Shown here: piece by piece, positions 26,452-36,239 of the stretch
How positions within the stretch are numbered: the stretch's first letter is position 1
How the letters are laid out: every line of letters starts with the position of its first letter
From: Paenibacillus sp. Soil787
GTDB lineage: Bacteria > Bacillota > Bacilli > Paenibacillales > NBRC-103111
DNA length: 64,000 nt
Direction of reading: 5' to 3'
Assembly: GCF_001429545.1 (NCBI RefSeq)
Contig: NZ_LMSP01000001.1
Location: 312,449-376,448 of the forward strand
Program-made: the position numbers and the translations under genes
The notes under the pieces: model-generated
Seen by the model: only the letters and a program-made list of their open reading frames with translations
The model's database searches: none
Told to the model about the DNA's origin: nothing

Positions 26452-27918
26452 ATGCTCAAAATGATGCTCGTTGATGATGAGAAGACCGTGTTACAAGGAA
26501 TTTCACATATTTTGAACAGATATTGCCCGAATTACGAAGTCATAAGCATGGTTCAAAGCGCTGCGGAGGCACTGATCATTCTACAAGATATTTGCGTCGA
26601 TGTCGTGATTACGGATGTGAAGATGCCTGATATGGACGGAATCGAATTTACGAAACAGATTCGGACGTTATACCCGCAAACCGAAGTGGTTGTTTTGAGC
26701 GGATACGACGATTTTGAATTCGTCAGACAGACAATGAAGAACGGGGCGTATGATTATTTATTAAAGCCATGTCACTATCAGAGTATCTTGGACATTTTAC
26801 GTAAGCTTGAAGAAGGTATCGTGCAGCGTAATAAAAAAGCGGCTATTTCGGACGAGCAAGAATGGTTCGAAAAGTATGCCGATTACGATAACCTAAAAAT
26901 GGCCGTTGTTTCTGTTCAAGGGTGCACAGATTCGGGATTTATGGAGCATCTCAAACAAGAATTGAAGAAAGGGAATATGCCGAAGGAATATGTTGAATGT
27001 ATCGCGGTTGATCATCATTACGTAATCCTTTTTCAACATTCCTTAGATGTATCCGCAGCAAGGCAGCGATTTTACAGTTATCGTCAAAGCTTGTTCCAGA
27101 GAGGTTATTCCACGAACTGGGCCGTCGCTGACTGCCATCGTGGCACGGCGCGTTTGAAACAAACCTTTAATTTTTGTGTGGAAATGATTGACTTTCTACA
27201 ATTCAATGAAATGACCATCGTTTTGGATGTGGAGATGTACCAGAAATATGCGGACAAGCAAAAAACACAGCATTTTAGTCATTATTTTTCAAGCGAGACA
27301 CTGGGGAAATATTTAATGAACGGAGATTTCGAAAAATTAAATCACTATCTGGAAACGAAGTGGAGTCAACTGTCTCACAGAGACTCTTTCTGGGATCCGA
27401 AATTACTGAAGAATGAGGCAGTGAAAGAAGTACTTTATTTGGAACATCAATTGATGGATCATGGGCTTCAACCTATTTGCGGGGAATTTGCGGATTATAT
27501 TGAAAAAATCAATCTGTTGCCCACCTACCGAACGTTATTGGATTGGTTGAAAAATATGATCATGGACATCGTTACGAATTTGCATGTCGAAGGGCCTACG
27601 CCTCAATACATTCATGTTGTGAAGAAATATATCGAAACTCATTATATGGAAGATCTATGCTTGAAGACGGTTTCGGACACCGTATTTCTGAATCCATGGT
27701 ATTTTAGCACCCAATTCAAGAAATATATGAATATCACTTTCAGTGAATATTTGAATCAAGTCAGGGTGCGTATGGCGAAGCAATTTTTAAGACAAAGGGA
27801 TTTAAAAGTGTATCAAGTGGCCGAAATGGTAGGTTTTCAAGATGCTGCTTATTTTAGCACCGTGTTTAAAAACGTTGAAAATATGAGCCCAAAGGATTTT
27901 CAGAAAACGGTTTCATAA
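26452..27918 (+). CDS. YesN-type response regulator (REC + AraC HTH)
   Basis: A 488-residue partner of the kinase at 24733. The receiver begins LKMMLVDDEKTVLQG, with the phospho-acceptor Asp in VVITDVKMPDMDG and Lys in YDYLLKPCHY. The C-terminal AraC-type helix-turn-helix pair is LKTVSDTVFLNPWYFSTQFKKYMN and VAEMVGFQDAAYFSTVFK. GAGGGGG precedes ATG 26452. It probably activates the downstream transporter operon beginning at 28015. Confidence 0.93.
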   Translation: MLKMMLVDDEKTVLQGISHILNRYCPNYEVISMVQSAAEALIILQDICVDVVITDVKMPDMDGIEFTKQIRTLYPQTEVVVLSGYDDFEFVRQTMKNGAYDYLLKPCHYQSILDILRKLEEGIVQRNKKAAISDEQEWFEKYADYDNLKMAVVSVQGCTDSGFMEHLKQELKKGNMPKEYVECIAVDHHYVILFQHSLDVSAARQRFYSYRQSLFQRGYSTNWAVADCHRGTARLKQTFNFCVEMIDFLQFNEMTIVLDVEMYQKYADKQKTQHFSHYFSSETLGKYLMNGDFEKLNHYLETKWSQLSHRDSFWDPKLLKNEAVKEVLYLEHQLMDHGLQPICGEFADYIEKINLLPTYRTLLDWLKNMIMDIVTNLHVEGPTPQYIHVVKKYIETHYMEDLCLKTVSDTVFLNPWYFSTQFKKYMNITFSEYLNQVRVRMAKQFLRQRDLKVYQVAEMVGFQDAAYFSTVFKNVENMSPKDFQKTVS

Positions 27919-28014
27919 AAGTGCTAATGCTTTTAAAAGAAATCAAAGATTATTAAAATTTTTAATTTTGCACAGCTGATACAATCTAATAAATCGTACA
28001 AAGGAGGAGTCGAA

Positions 28015-29988
28015 GTGAGAAAAAAGCAAGGTTTTATCAGCTTGGTTTTAACGTTAATGCTGCTGATGAGTGCATGCAGTGAAGAAGCGACTAATACCAA
28101 AGAACCTGCAAGCACAGACTCGGGTAAACCAATGGCAAGTGCAGCTGCAACTGCTGCAAACACTGTGGGTGGAGGGAAAATGACCGATGTCGGTACGCCA
28201 AGAAATCAAACACTGATTGTCGACATTTTGAGCGGTAAAACCGCTGACCCGGATCTGGTGAATCCATACGTGCCAGGTGCGGTGCCGATGGATGCCGGGT
28301 TCCATCAATTGATTTTCTCAAGCTTATGGGAAATTAATACAGAAAAAGGGGAACAAATTCCTGACTTGGCGGCGACATTTCCGGAACCTCTAGACAACAC
28401 CAATACGAAATTTAAATTCAAGCTGCAAGAGGGCTTAGCTTGGTCCGATGGTGTGGAATTCACGTCAGATGATGTCGTGTACACGTCAGATATGATCATT
28501 AAAACAAAAGAACTCGGATACAGCGGTTACTATGCGAGCCTCGTGAAAAGTATGAAAGCGCTAGATAAATATACGATCGAGGTAGAAACGGTTAACCCTG
28601 AAACCAGATTAGCTCAAAAATTAGGTGTAGTCATCTGGGGAACTGCCTTCCGAGTCATGCCTAAACATATTTGGGAAAAGGAAGATCCGACGAAATTTAA
28701 GTTCAAGGATCCTGTCGGTCTCGGACCGTATACGTTGAAATCACGTGATCCTCAGGGGAACTGGTTCCTCTATGAGAAACGTAAAGACTGGCAAAAAAGC
28801 GATATCGGTAAAATCGTTGGCGAGCCAGGCGCGCAATACATCCTGTTCAAGTTCTTCGGGCCAGAAGAAAAACGGATCATCGCATCCATTCAACATGACA
28901 TGGACATTCTGCAGGATATTACGCCTGAGAGCTGGGATGTACTCCGTCAAAAGAACAAAACGGCTCTTGCCTGGTATGAAAACTTCCCTTACGCAGATAT
29001 GAACGACCCTTGTGAACGAGGTATGTCTTTTAACGCTTCGAAAGCCCCGTACAACAATGAGGACGTACGTTGGGCGATGGCTTTGATGACGGATATCAAG
29101 AATGTGTCCTTGGCTACCTTTGGCGGGATGCTGAGAGTTTCACCAATCCAACTGCCACCGATTTCTGTGCTGCAAGAGAAATACCACAAGCCTATGTTGG
29201 GTTGGCTTAAAGAGTTTCAACTGAGCGACGGTTACAAGCCTTTTGATGAAAGCTATGCGACTGACATGGTGGAAATGTTGAAGCAGCAAGGTATTAAAGG
29301 TTTGCCGACGGATATGAAAGAAGCTGTAAACACCTTTGGGGTAGGCTGGTATAAATACGATCCTGCCGAAGCCGGTAAACTGCTTGAAAAAGCCGGATTC
29401 AAGAAGCAAGGCGACAAATGGTTGAAACCTGACGGCACGCCATGGAAAGTGACGATCAACGCACCTGCCAACTTCGAAGTGCAATCCATGCGACTTGCAT
29501 TTGCGGTAGCAGACAGCTGGAAAAAGAACGGCATTGACGCAAATGTACAACAAATGGATGGCGCTACATTCTGGGATAGCGAATCTACTGGCGCATTTGA
29601 GGTTGGTTCCTATTGGCCGGCTTGCGGATTGCTGCCTGACAGCACCGCTAACTTCCAAGGTTGGCATAAACAATACATTGTTGATAATGGAAAACAAGCG
29701 CCAGGTAACCGCAATCGCTGGGCCAACGACAAAGTAAGCTCATTGATCGATGAATTAGCCAGCATGCAAAGCAGCGACCCTAAGGTTATTAGCCATATTA
29801 CTGAAATCAATAAGGAATTCGTTAAAGGTATGCCATTCATCCCTATGTTCGGCACCTCGAAGTTCGTTCCTGTCGATACGTATTATTGGACTGGTTTCCA
29901 AACATCTAAAAATGCATTTGAAGGCCCGTGGTGGTGGTGGTCACAGTTTAAATACTACACGCCTCACTTCAAGCCTACGGGTAAGTAA
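28015..29988 (+). CDS. Family 5 (Opp/Dpp-type) substrate-binding lipoprotein
   Basis: A 657-residue lipoprotein, the large type of binding protein used by oligopeptide and some oligosaccharide importers. Signal MRKKQGFISLVLTLMLLMSAC gives the lipobox at about residue 21. Family 5 features include FKLQEGLAWSDGVEFTSDDV near residue 138 and the closing PFIPMFGTSKFVPVDTYYW. It starts with GTG 28015 behind AAGGAGG. The context of a sugar-type two-component system upstream and a GH172 gene downstream makes an oligosaccharide more likely than a peptide ligand; this is inference. Confidence 0.92.
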   Translation: MRKKQGFISLVLTLMLLMSACSEEATNTKEPASTDSGKPMASAAATAANTVGGGKMTDVGTPRNQTLIVDILSGKTADPDLVNPYVPGAVPMDAGFHQLIFSSLWEINTEKGEQIPDLAATFPEPLDNTNTKFKFKLQEGLAWSDGVEFTSDDVVYTSDMIIKTKELGYSGYYASLVKSMKALDKYTIEVETVNPETRLAQKLGVVIWGTAFRVMPKHIWEKEDPTKFKFKDPVGLGPYTLKSRDPQGNWFLYEKRKDWQKSDIGKIVGEPGAQYILFKFFGPEEKRIIASIQHDMDILQDITPESWDVLRQKNKTALAWYENFPYADMNDPCERGMSFNASKAPYNNEDVRWAMALMTDIKNVSLATFGGMLRVSPIQLPPISVLQEKYHKPMLGWLKEFQLSDGYKPFDESYATDMVEMLKQQGIKGLPTDMKEAVNTFGVGWYKYDPAEAGKLLEKAGFKKQGDKWLKPDGTPWKVTINAPANFEVQSMRLAFAVADSWKKNGIDANVQQMDGATFWDSESTGAFEVGSYWPACGLLPDSTANFQGWHKQYIVDNGKQAPGNRNRWANDKVSSLIDELASMQSSDPKVISHITEINKEFVKGMPFIPMFGTSKFVPVDTYYWTGFQTSKNAFEGPWWWWSQFKYYTPHFKPTGK

Positions 29989-30009
29989 AACCTTTTTATC
30001 CAACTTAGG

Positions 30010-30042
30010 TCGCATACCGGGCCCGTTTGGCTCGGTGTGCGA
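30010..30042 (+). terminator. Stem-loop after the family 5 lipoprotein gene
   Basis: TCGCATACCGGGC and GGCTCGGTGTGCGA pair with a few mismatches and are followed by only four T residues. It probably protects or partly terminates the lipoprotein mRNA so that it exceeds the permease mRNA. Confidence 0.5.
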
Positions 30043-30092
30043 TTTTAGCCTTACCATTGGATCTAGATGTTAAACGAGGGGAAGTGACTCCT

Positions 30093-31091
30093 GTGGGATT
30101 TTATAAGTTTTTGCTTTCCAGAGTAATAACGTTTGTACTCGTCATTTTTATTGGAATGACAACCGTCTTTTTCATCCCGAGACTGATGCCGTCGAGTCCT
30201 GTAGAAGCTTTTATCGGGCGATTGACTTCCAAGTCGGCTTTTTTAGAGCCAGCGGCAATTGAATCTATGCGTAATACGTTGAATGAATTGTTTGGTTTGA
30301 AAGGATCCATCTTTCAGCAGTATGTCGGATTTATCAAGAGAGTTATTTTTACACATGACTTCGGGCCATCCTTCTCCCAATATCCGACGCCGGTAAATGA
30401 GATGATCGGCCGTGCGCTGCCGTGGACGATGGCATTGCTGCTTATTTCCACCGTCATATCTTGGCTCATCGGGAATGCCATCGGACTATTGGCGGGATTT
30501 CGCAAAGAAAAAGCCTATTCCAAAGCATTGGAAGCTTTCGCTATTGCCCTATATCCGATTCCGTATTACATTTTTGCCTTAGTTTTGATCATGTTGTTTG
30601 CGTATATTATTCCCATCTTTCCGCTTTCGGCGAATTTTATGGGGGATGGTTTTACATGGGAACATATAAAGAGTTTGGTTGTTAACTCGGCATTACCGGC
30701 TCTATCCATCATCTTGGTGGGAACCGGTTGGTGGGTCATTAGTATGAAGACGCTGTCTTCCGGAATTGCTGAAGAAGATTATGTGTATTTCGCCCGGCTG
30801 AAAGGGTTGAAAGAAAGAAAAATTATGACGAAGTATGTGCTGCCTAATGCCGCATTGCCTCAAGTCACCATGCTGGCGCTGCAGCTCGGTTCCATATTTA
30901 ATGGAGCCTTAATAACGGAAATTTTATTTGGCTATCCGGGAGTCGGAACGCTGATCTTGGGTGGCATCCTGCAAGCGGATTATAATTTGATCATGGGGAC
31001 GATTACATTATCCATAGTTGCTGTGGCAGGTGCAACTTTTATTGTAGACTTCTTATATCCGTTCTTGGATCCCCGGGTGCGTTATAAGTAG
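30093..31091 (+). CDS. Opp/Dpp-type ABC permease, first subunit (OppB/DppB-like)
   Basis: A 332-residue inner-membrane permease with the OppB pattern: an N-terminal helix (FLLSRVITFVLVIFIGMTTVFF), PVNEMIGRALPWTMALL, and the closing EAA-type loop YFARLKGLKERKIMTKYVLPNAALP with GALITEILFGYPGVGTLI. GTG 30093 is preferred because GAGGGG lies at 30076-30081; GTG 30084 overlaps that site. It pairs with the permease at 31148. Confidence 0.92.
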   Translation: MGFYKFLLSRVITFVLVIFIGMTTVFFIPRLMPSSPVEAFIGRLTSKSAFLEPAAIESMRNTLNELFGLKGSIFQQYVGFIKRVIFTHDFGPSFSQYPTPVNEMIGRALPWTMALLLISTVISWLIGNAIGLLAGFRKEKAYSKALEAFAIALYPIPYYIFALVLIMLFAYIIPIFPLSANFMGDGFTWEHIKSLVVNSALPALSIILVGTGWWVISMKTLSSGIAEEDYVYFARLKGLKERKIMTKYVLPNAALPQVTMLALQLGSIFNGALITEILFGYPGVGTLILGGILQADYNLIMGTITLSIVAVAGATFIVDFLYPFLDPRVRYK

Positions 31092-31147
31092 CAAGCGGAT
31101 GCTTATGAAGCCAGTTTTGCTCCGCAAAACTCTCAGGAGGAAATGGC

Positions 31148-31972
31148 ATGAAAAATTGGAACTTTCGTTTGAAAACCGGCATGTTCATTCTGGGGGTATT
31201 TCTGATTTTAGGATTTATTGCTCCGTTATTTCACTCAGGTAATCCTCTTGAATGGGGAACATACACAAAAAATTTGAAACCAAGTTCGATGCATATTTTC
31301 GGGACGACGAACCTCGGTCAAGATACGTTCTGGCTGTTGGCCAAATCTGTTCAAAACTCCTTCATCATAGGCATAATGGTCGCCTTTTTCGCAACATTAG
31401 TTGGCGCTTTGCTCGGGCTTTTAGCCGGATTCAAAGGGGGAGCGCTGGATAGAATTATAACCGTACTTTCCGATTCCTTTATCGTTATCCCTTATCTTCC
31501 TATTTTGATTTTGTTTCAGAGTATTATGAAGGGCAGGGAACCCTTATTGTTTATGACGGTCATCCTGATCATTTTTAACTGGCCTTGGCCAGCCAGACAG
31601 CTTCGCTCCATGGCACTATCGTTAAGTGAACGCGAATTTATTAATACCGCGATATTTTCCGGGCAGGGTACATTTAAAATTATTGTCAAAGAGATATTTC
31701 CCTTTGTTGCAGGTTGGTCTGTGGCCAATTTTGTCAATACGATTCTGGTTGCGATCGGAGCTGAATCCGGTTTGGCGGTAATTGGATTATCCAGTAATGA
31801 GAAAGCGACACTCGGAACGATGATCTACTGGGCAAACCAACATCAGGCTATGTTAGCCGAACGGTGGTGGTGGATTGGATCGCCGGTCCTCGCCATTGCT
31901 CTTATCTTTATTGCCCTGTTCCTGACAATGACGGGATATCAGCAATATTCTGCGTTAAGGAGGGGGAAATAA
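31148..31972 (+). CDS. Opp/Dpp-type ABC permease, second subunit (OppC/DppC-like)
   Basis: A 274-residue membrane subunit with the OppC-type opening GFIAPLFHSGNPLEWGTY, the sequence IFGTTNLGQDTFWLLAKSVQNS and an EAA-type loop SEREFINTAIFSGQGTFKIIVKEIFP. ATG 31148 follows AGGAGG. The stop lies one base before the ATPase gene start, so translation is probably coupled. Confidence 0.92.
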   Translation: MKNWNFRLKTGMFILGVFLILGFIAPLFHSGNPLEWGTYTKNLKPSSMHIFGTTNLGQDTFWLLAKSVQNSFIIGIMVAFFATLVGALLGLLAGFKGGALDRIITVLSDSFIVIPYLPILILFQSIMKGREPLLFMTVILIIFNWPWPARQLRSMALSLSEREFINTAIFSGQGTFKIIVKEIFPFVAGWSVANFVNTILVAIGAESGLAVIGLSSNEKATLGTMIYWANQHQAMLAERWWWIGSPVLAIALIFIALFLTMTGYQQYSALRRGK

Positions 31973-31973
31973 C

Positions 31974-32972
31974 ATGCTGCGATTAAATAACGTAAGCGCA
32001 CAATACAACATGCTGACCGAATACGTGAAAGCAGTGGACCATGTCAATTTTGAAGTTCGAAAAAATGAAATTTTTGGAATTGCAGGTGAGTCAGGCTGCG
32101 GCAAATCGACATTGCTGAAAGTCATGTATGATTTGATCAGCTATCCATTGGAAATTTCGGAAGGCTCAGTGGAGATCCACTCGACAGATAAAAATGGCAA
32201 TCCGCTGGTTTATAAAAACGGCGACATCCACAAAAGTTGGTGGAAGATCATTTCTTATGTACCGCAGGGTGCCATGCACGTAATGAATCCTGTGACCAGA
32301 ATCAAAAGCCAGTTTTTTGACGCAATCAGCAAATACCATGATAAAAAGAACAAAAAAGAGCTGGAAGCCGAAATTGCGGCCTACTTAAAAGAATTAGAGC
32401 TTTCGCCGGAGGTGTTGAACGCATATCCCCATCAATTAAGCGGAGGGATGCGGCAGCGTGTATTGATTGCACTGGCTACATTTCTCCATCCGGAAATTGT
32501 ACTGGCTGACGAACCGACAACCGCACTGGACGTTATCGTCCAAAGAGGAATTCTGACCATGCTGTCCCGCGTCCAAAAGAAAATGGGGAACTCTATGGTT
32601 ATCGTATCCCATGATATGGGGGTTCATTATCAAATCACGAATCGAATGGGCATTATGTATGCTGGGCAAATGATCGAAGTTGGACCGACGGAACAGATCT
32701 TCACTAATCCCCAGCATCCGTATACCAAAATGTTAATTAACGCATTGCCTAAAGTAGGTGACAACAGTCAGAAGGAAGGAATTCCAGGCACGCCTCCTAG
32801 TTTGAAACAACCCCCTGCAGGATGCAGGTTTGCTGCAAGATGCCCTGTTGCTATGGACTTATGCCGCACAAGGGTACCGGCTCGATATGAGGTTGGGGCC
32901 GATCATTTTGCCAGCTGCCACTTGCTGAGTGATATGGATATTGCGGTGGAGGTGGAGAGACATGGCGCATAA
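31974..32972 (+). CDS. Opp/Dpp-type ABC ATPase, first subunit (OppD/DppD-like)
   Basis: A 332-residue ATPase with Walker A GESGCGKST, ABC signature LSGGMRQRV, Walker B IVLADEPTTALD and switch His in VIVSHDMG. The C-terminus carries the oligopeptide-transporter extension with its cysteine cluster (CRFAARCPVAMDLC and a later ASCH), which in relatives can hold an iron-sulfur cluster. AAGGAGGGGG precedes ATG 31974. Its last codons overlap the next ATPase gene. Confidence 0.94.
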   Translation: MLRLNNVSAQYNMLTEYVKAVDHVNFEVRKNEIFGIAGESGCGKSTLLKVMYDLISYPLEISEGSVEIHSTDKNGNPLVYKNGDIHKSWWKIISYVPQGAMHVMNPVTRIKSQFFDAISKYHDKKNKKELEAEIAAYLKELELSPEVLNAYPHQLSGGMRQRVLIALATFLHPEIVLADEPTTALDVIVQRGILTMLSRVQKKMGNSMVIVSHDMGVHYQITNRMGIMYAGQMIEVGPTEQIFTNPQHPYTKMLINALPKVGDNSQKEGIPGTPPSLKQPPAGCRFAARCPVAMDLCRTRVPARYEVGADHFASCHLLSDMDIAVEVERHGA

Positions 32973-33939
32973 TCGGTTAGAAATCAATAATCTCTCACGG
33001 CAATTTAAAATCGGCGGCATGCTGTTGGGTAAGAAAATCGTAGCTGTAGACAAGATCGACCTGAAACTGCCAGGCGACAAACCGCAAATTATGAGTATCG
33101 TAGGCGAATCCGGATGTGGGAAAACGACACTGGCCAGAATGATTCTGCGACTTCAGGAACCGTCATCAGGTGAGATTAAGATAGATGGAATCCCTTTGTC
33201 TTATTATGACAAACGAAAAAACCGCAAAGAGTTCTTAAAGAAAGTACAACCCATTTTCCAGAACCCCTTCACCTCATTCAGCATGAGAAAAACGGTGGAC
33301 ACTTATTTATTTGAGACGGCATTGAACCTGGAGATCGCCAAGAATAAGCAAGAAGCCCAAACGGTTGTAAGTGAAGTCTTGCATTCAGTTGGGCTTGAAC
33401 TTGACCATATTAGAGGGAAATTTCCGAATCAATTTTCCGGCGGAGAGCTGCAAAGGATTTCTATCGCGCGTGCATTGATTCCTAAACCGAGTTTGATTGT
33501 CGCCGATGAACCTGTAGCGATGATTGATGCTTCCCTGCGTATGAATATTGTGAACTTGTTTAAAAAGCTCAAAGACGAGTACAAGGTTAATTTTATTTAC
33601 ATTACGCACGACCTTTCAACTGCCTACTATGTTAGCGACTATATTGCGACGATGTATCGCGGGCAATTAATTGAGTTCGGCGATGCGAAACTTATATTGA
33701 ATAAGCCATCACATCCGTATACGGAATTATTGTTAGATTCAATACCAAGAGTGGGAAAGAAATGGAATGAAGATATCGTGCTTCCTGATATGGAAGACAA
33801 GGAGTACAGGCTTGACGGCTGTAAATTTGCAAATCGCTGTTCGTATGCCAAGGATATTTGCCGTTCGATGAGTCCCCAAAAGGTCCAGCTCGATAAGGAA
33901 CACATGGTTCTTTGTTTTAAGCACAATGATTACAGCTAA
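32962..33939 (+). CDS. Opp/Dpp-type ABC ATPase, second subunit (OppF/DppF-like)
   Basis: A 325-residue ATPase with Walker A GESGCGKTT, signature FSGGELQRI, Walker B LIVADEPVAMID and switch His in YITHDLS. The usual second Asp region reads VAMIDASLRMN, and a C-terminal cysteine cluster (CKFANRCSYAKDIC, LCF) follows. ATG 32962 is preferred to the upstream 32929 because GGAGGTGGAGAG lies just before it; this gives an 11-base overlap with the preceding gene. It ends the transporter operon, convergent with the AraC gene. Confidence 0.94.
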   Translation: MAHNRLEINNLSRQFKIGGMLLGKKIVAVDKIDLKLPGDKPQIMSIVGESGCGKTTLARMILRLQEPSSGEIKIDGIPLSYYDKRKNRKEFLKKVQPIFQNPFTSFSMRKTVDTYLFETALNLEIAKNKQEAQTVVSEVLHSVGLELDHIRGKFPNQFSGGELQRISIARALIPKPSLIVADEPVAMIDASLRMNIVNLFKKLKDEYKVNFIYITHDLSTAYYVSDYIATMYRGQLIEFGDAKLILNKPSHPYTELLLDSIPRVGKKWNEDIVLPDMEDKEYRLDGCKFANRCSYAKDICRSMSPQKVQLDKEHMVLCFKHNDYS

Positions 33940-33962
33940 ATGACAAGGGTTTGGATTCTCAG

Positions 33963-34850
33963 CTAGATACCAGGAAACGTCTGCATAAATTGCCTCGGTG
34001 ACACGCCTTCAGATTGTTTGAATGCCTTACTGAAGGCGAAAACGCTGCTATAGCCGATCTTTTCGGCGATGGATGTCAAGGAAAGCTGGCTGTAGATCAT
34101 GAGTTCCTTCGCTTTTTCAAACCGATATTTCATTTGAAATTGATGGGGGGAGAGTCCAAATTTTTGCTTGAACAGTCTTGAGAAATGGTAAACGCTCAGG
34201 CATGCTATTTTTGATAAATCATCAAGACTGATAGGCTGACCATAGTTTTCTATAATGTGCGTGACAGTGTTTTCCAAAGCGGTTTGATGAAGGACAAACG
34301 GGGAACCCGCGGCCGGCTCCAGGCCTTTCAAGATCAGATAAAGGATTCTAAGCGTCAGGGATTTTTGAAGGATCGGGAAGTCCGTATCGCTTCTTTCGTA
34401 GGCATGAATCAATTGAATCAGGCTTACATGAATCTCACTGTGATTCTTAATCCGTATGACATCGGGAATGTTTAAAATATGGCTAAGCACGTCCGGACGA
34501 ATCCAGGAAGTCTCGATTTCCTGACACTCGGTCTTCCTTTTGAAATTAATGGGAACATCCTCAAAATTGTCGTAGTACAGCACATCGAAATGAATGTGCG
34601 GCATCCAGCTTTCACCGGCTGACCCTAGGAATTCATGTTCCTTCCCAGGTTTAAAAAGAACGATGTCGCCCGGCTCAAGGGTGTAAACCGTTTCTTCAAT
34701 CCGGACACGAAGTATGCCTCGTTCCAAATACAAGAGCTCATAATCGAAAATAATTCTTGGTTTCATCTTCATCTCAGGTACACGATGGTTCCACGCTCTG
34801 CGTACGTTCGGAGAGAGATGCATGAGGAGATTTTTTTTATCTGTTTCCAT
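33963..34850 (-). CDS. AraC-family transcriptional regulator
   Basis: A 295-residue regulator with an N-terminal cupin-like sugar-binding domain (LYLERGILRVRIEETVYTLEPGDI) and a C-terminal AraC pair of helix-turn-helix motifs (LDDLSKIACLSVYHFSRLFKQKFG and IAEKIGYSSVFAFSKAFKQSEG). ATG 34850 is chosen because GGAGGCGAAG precedes it; GTG 34868 is the longer alternative. It is divergent from the GH172 gene at 34969, sharing a 118-base control region with a cre-like palindrome, so it probably regulates that gene. Confidence 0.9.
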   Translation of the reverse strand: METDKKNLLMHLSPNVRRAWNHRVPEMKMKPRIIFDYELLYLERGILRVRIEETVYTLEPGDIVLFKPGKEHEFLGSAGESWMPHIHFDVLYYDNFEDVPINFKRKTECQEIETSWIRPDVLSHILNIPDVIRIKNHSEIHVSLIQLIHAYERSDTDFPILQKSLTLRILYLILKGLEPAAGSPFVLHQTALENTVTHIIENYGQPISLDDLSKIACLSVYHFSRLFKQKFGLSPHQFQMKYRFEKAKELMIYSQLSLTSIAEKIGYSSVFAFSKAFKQSEGVSPRQFMQTFPGI

Positions 34851-34885
34851 GAAAATCTTCGCCTCCACTAAAGCAAGAATGGACG

Positions 34886-34897
34886 GTAAACGTTTAC
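34886..34897. promoter_or_regulatory. cre-like palindrome between the AraC and GH172 genes
   Basis: GTAAACGTTTAC is a perfect 12-bp palindrome. Read on the minus strand, ATGTAAACGTTTACC matches the CcpA cre consensus at 14 of 15 positions, suggesting carbon catabolite control of one or both divergent genes. A LacI-family regulator could also use it. Confidence 0.55.
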
Positions 34898-34968
34898 ATT
34901 ATATATGGGTTAACAGGTGGAGAGCAAGAGGTAACCCTTAAATTAAAAACGGATAGGAGAGAGACGGC

Positions 34969-36051
34969 ATGGTTATGTTTAATGGTTTGGATATGGGAAT
35001 GGGAAGCTTGGCGCGACTATCGAATGCCAAGACTCGATCCATCAGCGCGGAGAATTTCCAAGGTGACAATGGAAAAGGAGGCATGGCGGTAGAGGGAACA
35101 GGCGCCGATTGCGCAAGGGATTTGGGCATCGGCTGGAAGTTGTCTCCATCGGTAGAGATTGAAGCCGGAGCGATTTTTACAATGGCAGAAATCGCAGGGC
35201 CGGGAGCTATTCAACATATATGGTTGACCTGCTTCCCCAGCCATTGGCGCAACCTCATTATCCGTATGTACTGGGATGAGGAGACGGAGCCTTCCATCGA
35301 AGTCCCGCTCGGCGACTTTTTTTGCAATGGCTGGCAGGAACGATGTAATGTCAATTCGATTCCGATAGCTGTCAACCCGGCAGGGGGAATGAACAGCTAC
35401 TGGTTAATGCCTTTCCGCAAATCTGCCAAGATTACAGTTGAAAACCTTGAACCGGATAAGGTCGTCCTGTATTACCAAGTCGACTATACGTTGACTGAAG
35501 TGCCGGAAGACATGGCTTATTTGCATGCGCAATGGAGAAGAAGCAACCCTGTACCTTATAAGGGTGTTCATACACTTATCGACGGCGTGAAAGGCAAAGG
35601 GCATTACGTGGGCACTTACTTGGCTTGGCAGGTCAACAATACAGGCTGGTGGGGAGAAGGAGAAATTAAATTCTACATGGATGGTGACGATGAATTCCCG
35701 ACGATATGCGGTACCGGAACTGAGGATTATTTTGGCGGGGCTTGGAATTGGGAACAGCCGCAAGGGCAGTATGGCACTTATTCGACACCATTTCTGGGGA
35801 TGCACCAGGTCATTAAGCCTGATGGACTATACCGCAGCCAGCAGCGCTTTGGCATGTATCGCTGGCATGTGATGGATCCGATCCGTTTCGAACAGGAGCT
35901 AAAGGTGACGATCCAAGATTTGGGTTGGCGTTCCGGAAGAAGATATTTGCCGCAGCAAAGCGATATTGCCTCGACTGTGTTCTGGTATCAGGCTGAGCCT
36001 CATGCGAGGTTTCCTGAGTTGCCAGGGAATGATGAACGGGAGGTCATTTAA
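34969..36051 (+). CDS. GH172 (DUF2961) glycoside hydrolase, first copy
   Basis: A 360-residue protein of the DUF2961 family, now GH172, whose characterised members include a difructose-dianhydride I hydrolase/synthase and exo-alpha-D-arabinofuranosidases. Visible conserved segments are GPGAIQHIWLTC, MYWDEETEPSIEVPLGDFF, GGMNSYWLMPFRKSAKI, KGHYVGTYLAWQ, and GTGTEDYFGGAWNW; acidic residues in the PLGDFF and GTEDYF motifs are likely catalytic. It has no signal peptide, so it acts on imported oligosaccharides. A second GH172 gene lies at 48275 with the same motifs but modest overall similarity. Substrate could be a fructan derivative or a D-arabinofuranoside; the isomerase/kinase pair downstream favours the latter. 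Confidence 0.9.
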   Translation: MVMFNGLDMGMGSLARLSNAKTRSISAENFQGDNGKGGMAVEGTGADCARDLGIGWKLSPSVEIEAGAIFTMAEIAGPGAIQHIWLTCFPSHWRNLIIRMYWDEETEPSIEVPLGDFFCNGWQERCNVNSIPIAVNPAGGMNSYWLMPFRKSAKITVENLEPDKVVLYYQVDYTLTEVPEDMAYLHAQWRRSNPVPYKGVHTLIDGVKGKGHYVGTYLAWQVNNTGWWGEGEIKFYMDGDDEFPTICGTGTEDYFGGAWNWEQPQGQYGTYSTPFLGMHQVIKPDGLYRSQQRFGMYRWHVMDPIRFEQELKVTIQDLGWRSGRRYLPQQSDIASTVFWYQAEPHARFPELPGNDEREVI

Positions 36052-36115
36052 CGATGTGGCCCGAATGGGACCGTGTGGTCGAGCTTGCATAACGTAATTA
36101 ATCAGGAAGACAGAA

Positions 36116-36135
36116 GGGGCTGTCCCAAACTAATA
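36116..36135. mobile_element. Possible insertion-sequence end remnant (GGGGCTGTC type)
   Basis: GGGGCTGTCCCAAACTAATA repeats the nine-base start seen at 6231 and resembles Firmicute IS termini. No transposase remains nearby. It follows a 12-codon open frame (36054-36092, MWPEWDRVVELA) that has a GGGAGG upstream and may be the truncated start of a lost gene. Confidence 0.3.
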
Positions 36136-36185
36136 TGGCCTTACGACCACCACCATGAAAGTAAATAAATTCACTAGGGCACAGA

Positions 36186-36239
36186 AAACCAAAAAAATGA
36201 GGTGGCAAGGTTATTCTTGCCTTCTCATTTTTTTGGTTT
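36186..36239. terminator. Bidirectional intrinsic terminator
   Basis: AAACCAAAAAAATGAG pairs with CTCATTTTTTTGGTTT, with an inner GGCAAG/CTTGCC stem, giving a long hairpin flanked by A and T runs. Confidence 0.75.

Noticed and set aside
28015..33939. Reading the Opp/Dpp-type operon as a peptide importer
   Set aside because: No peptidase genes are near, and a YesM/YesN pair and GH172 flank it; oligosaccharide import is more likely, though not proven.
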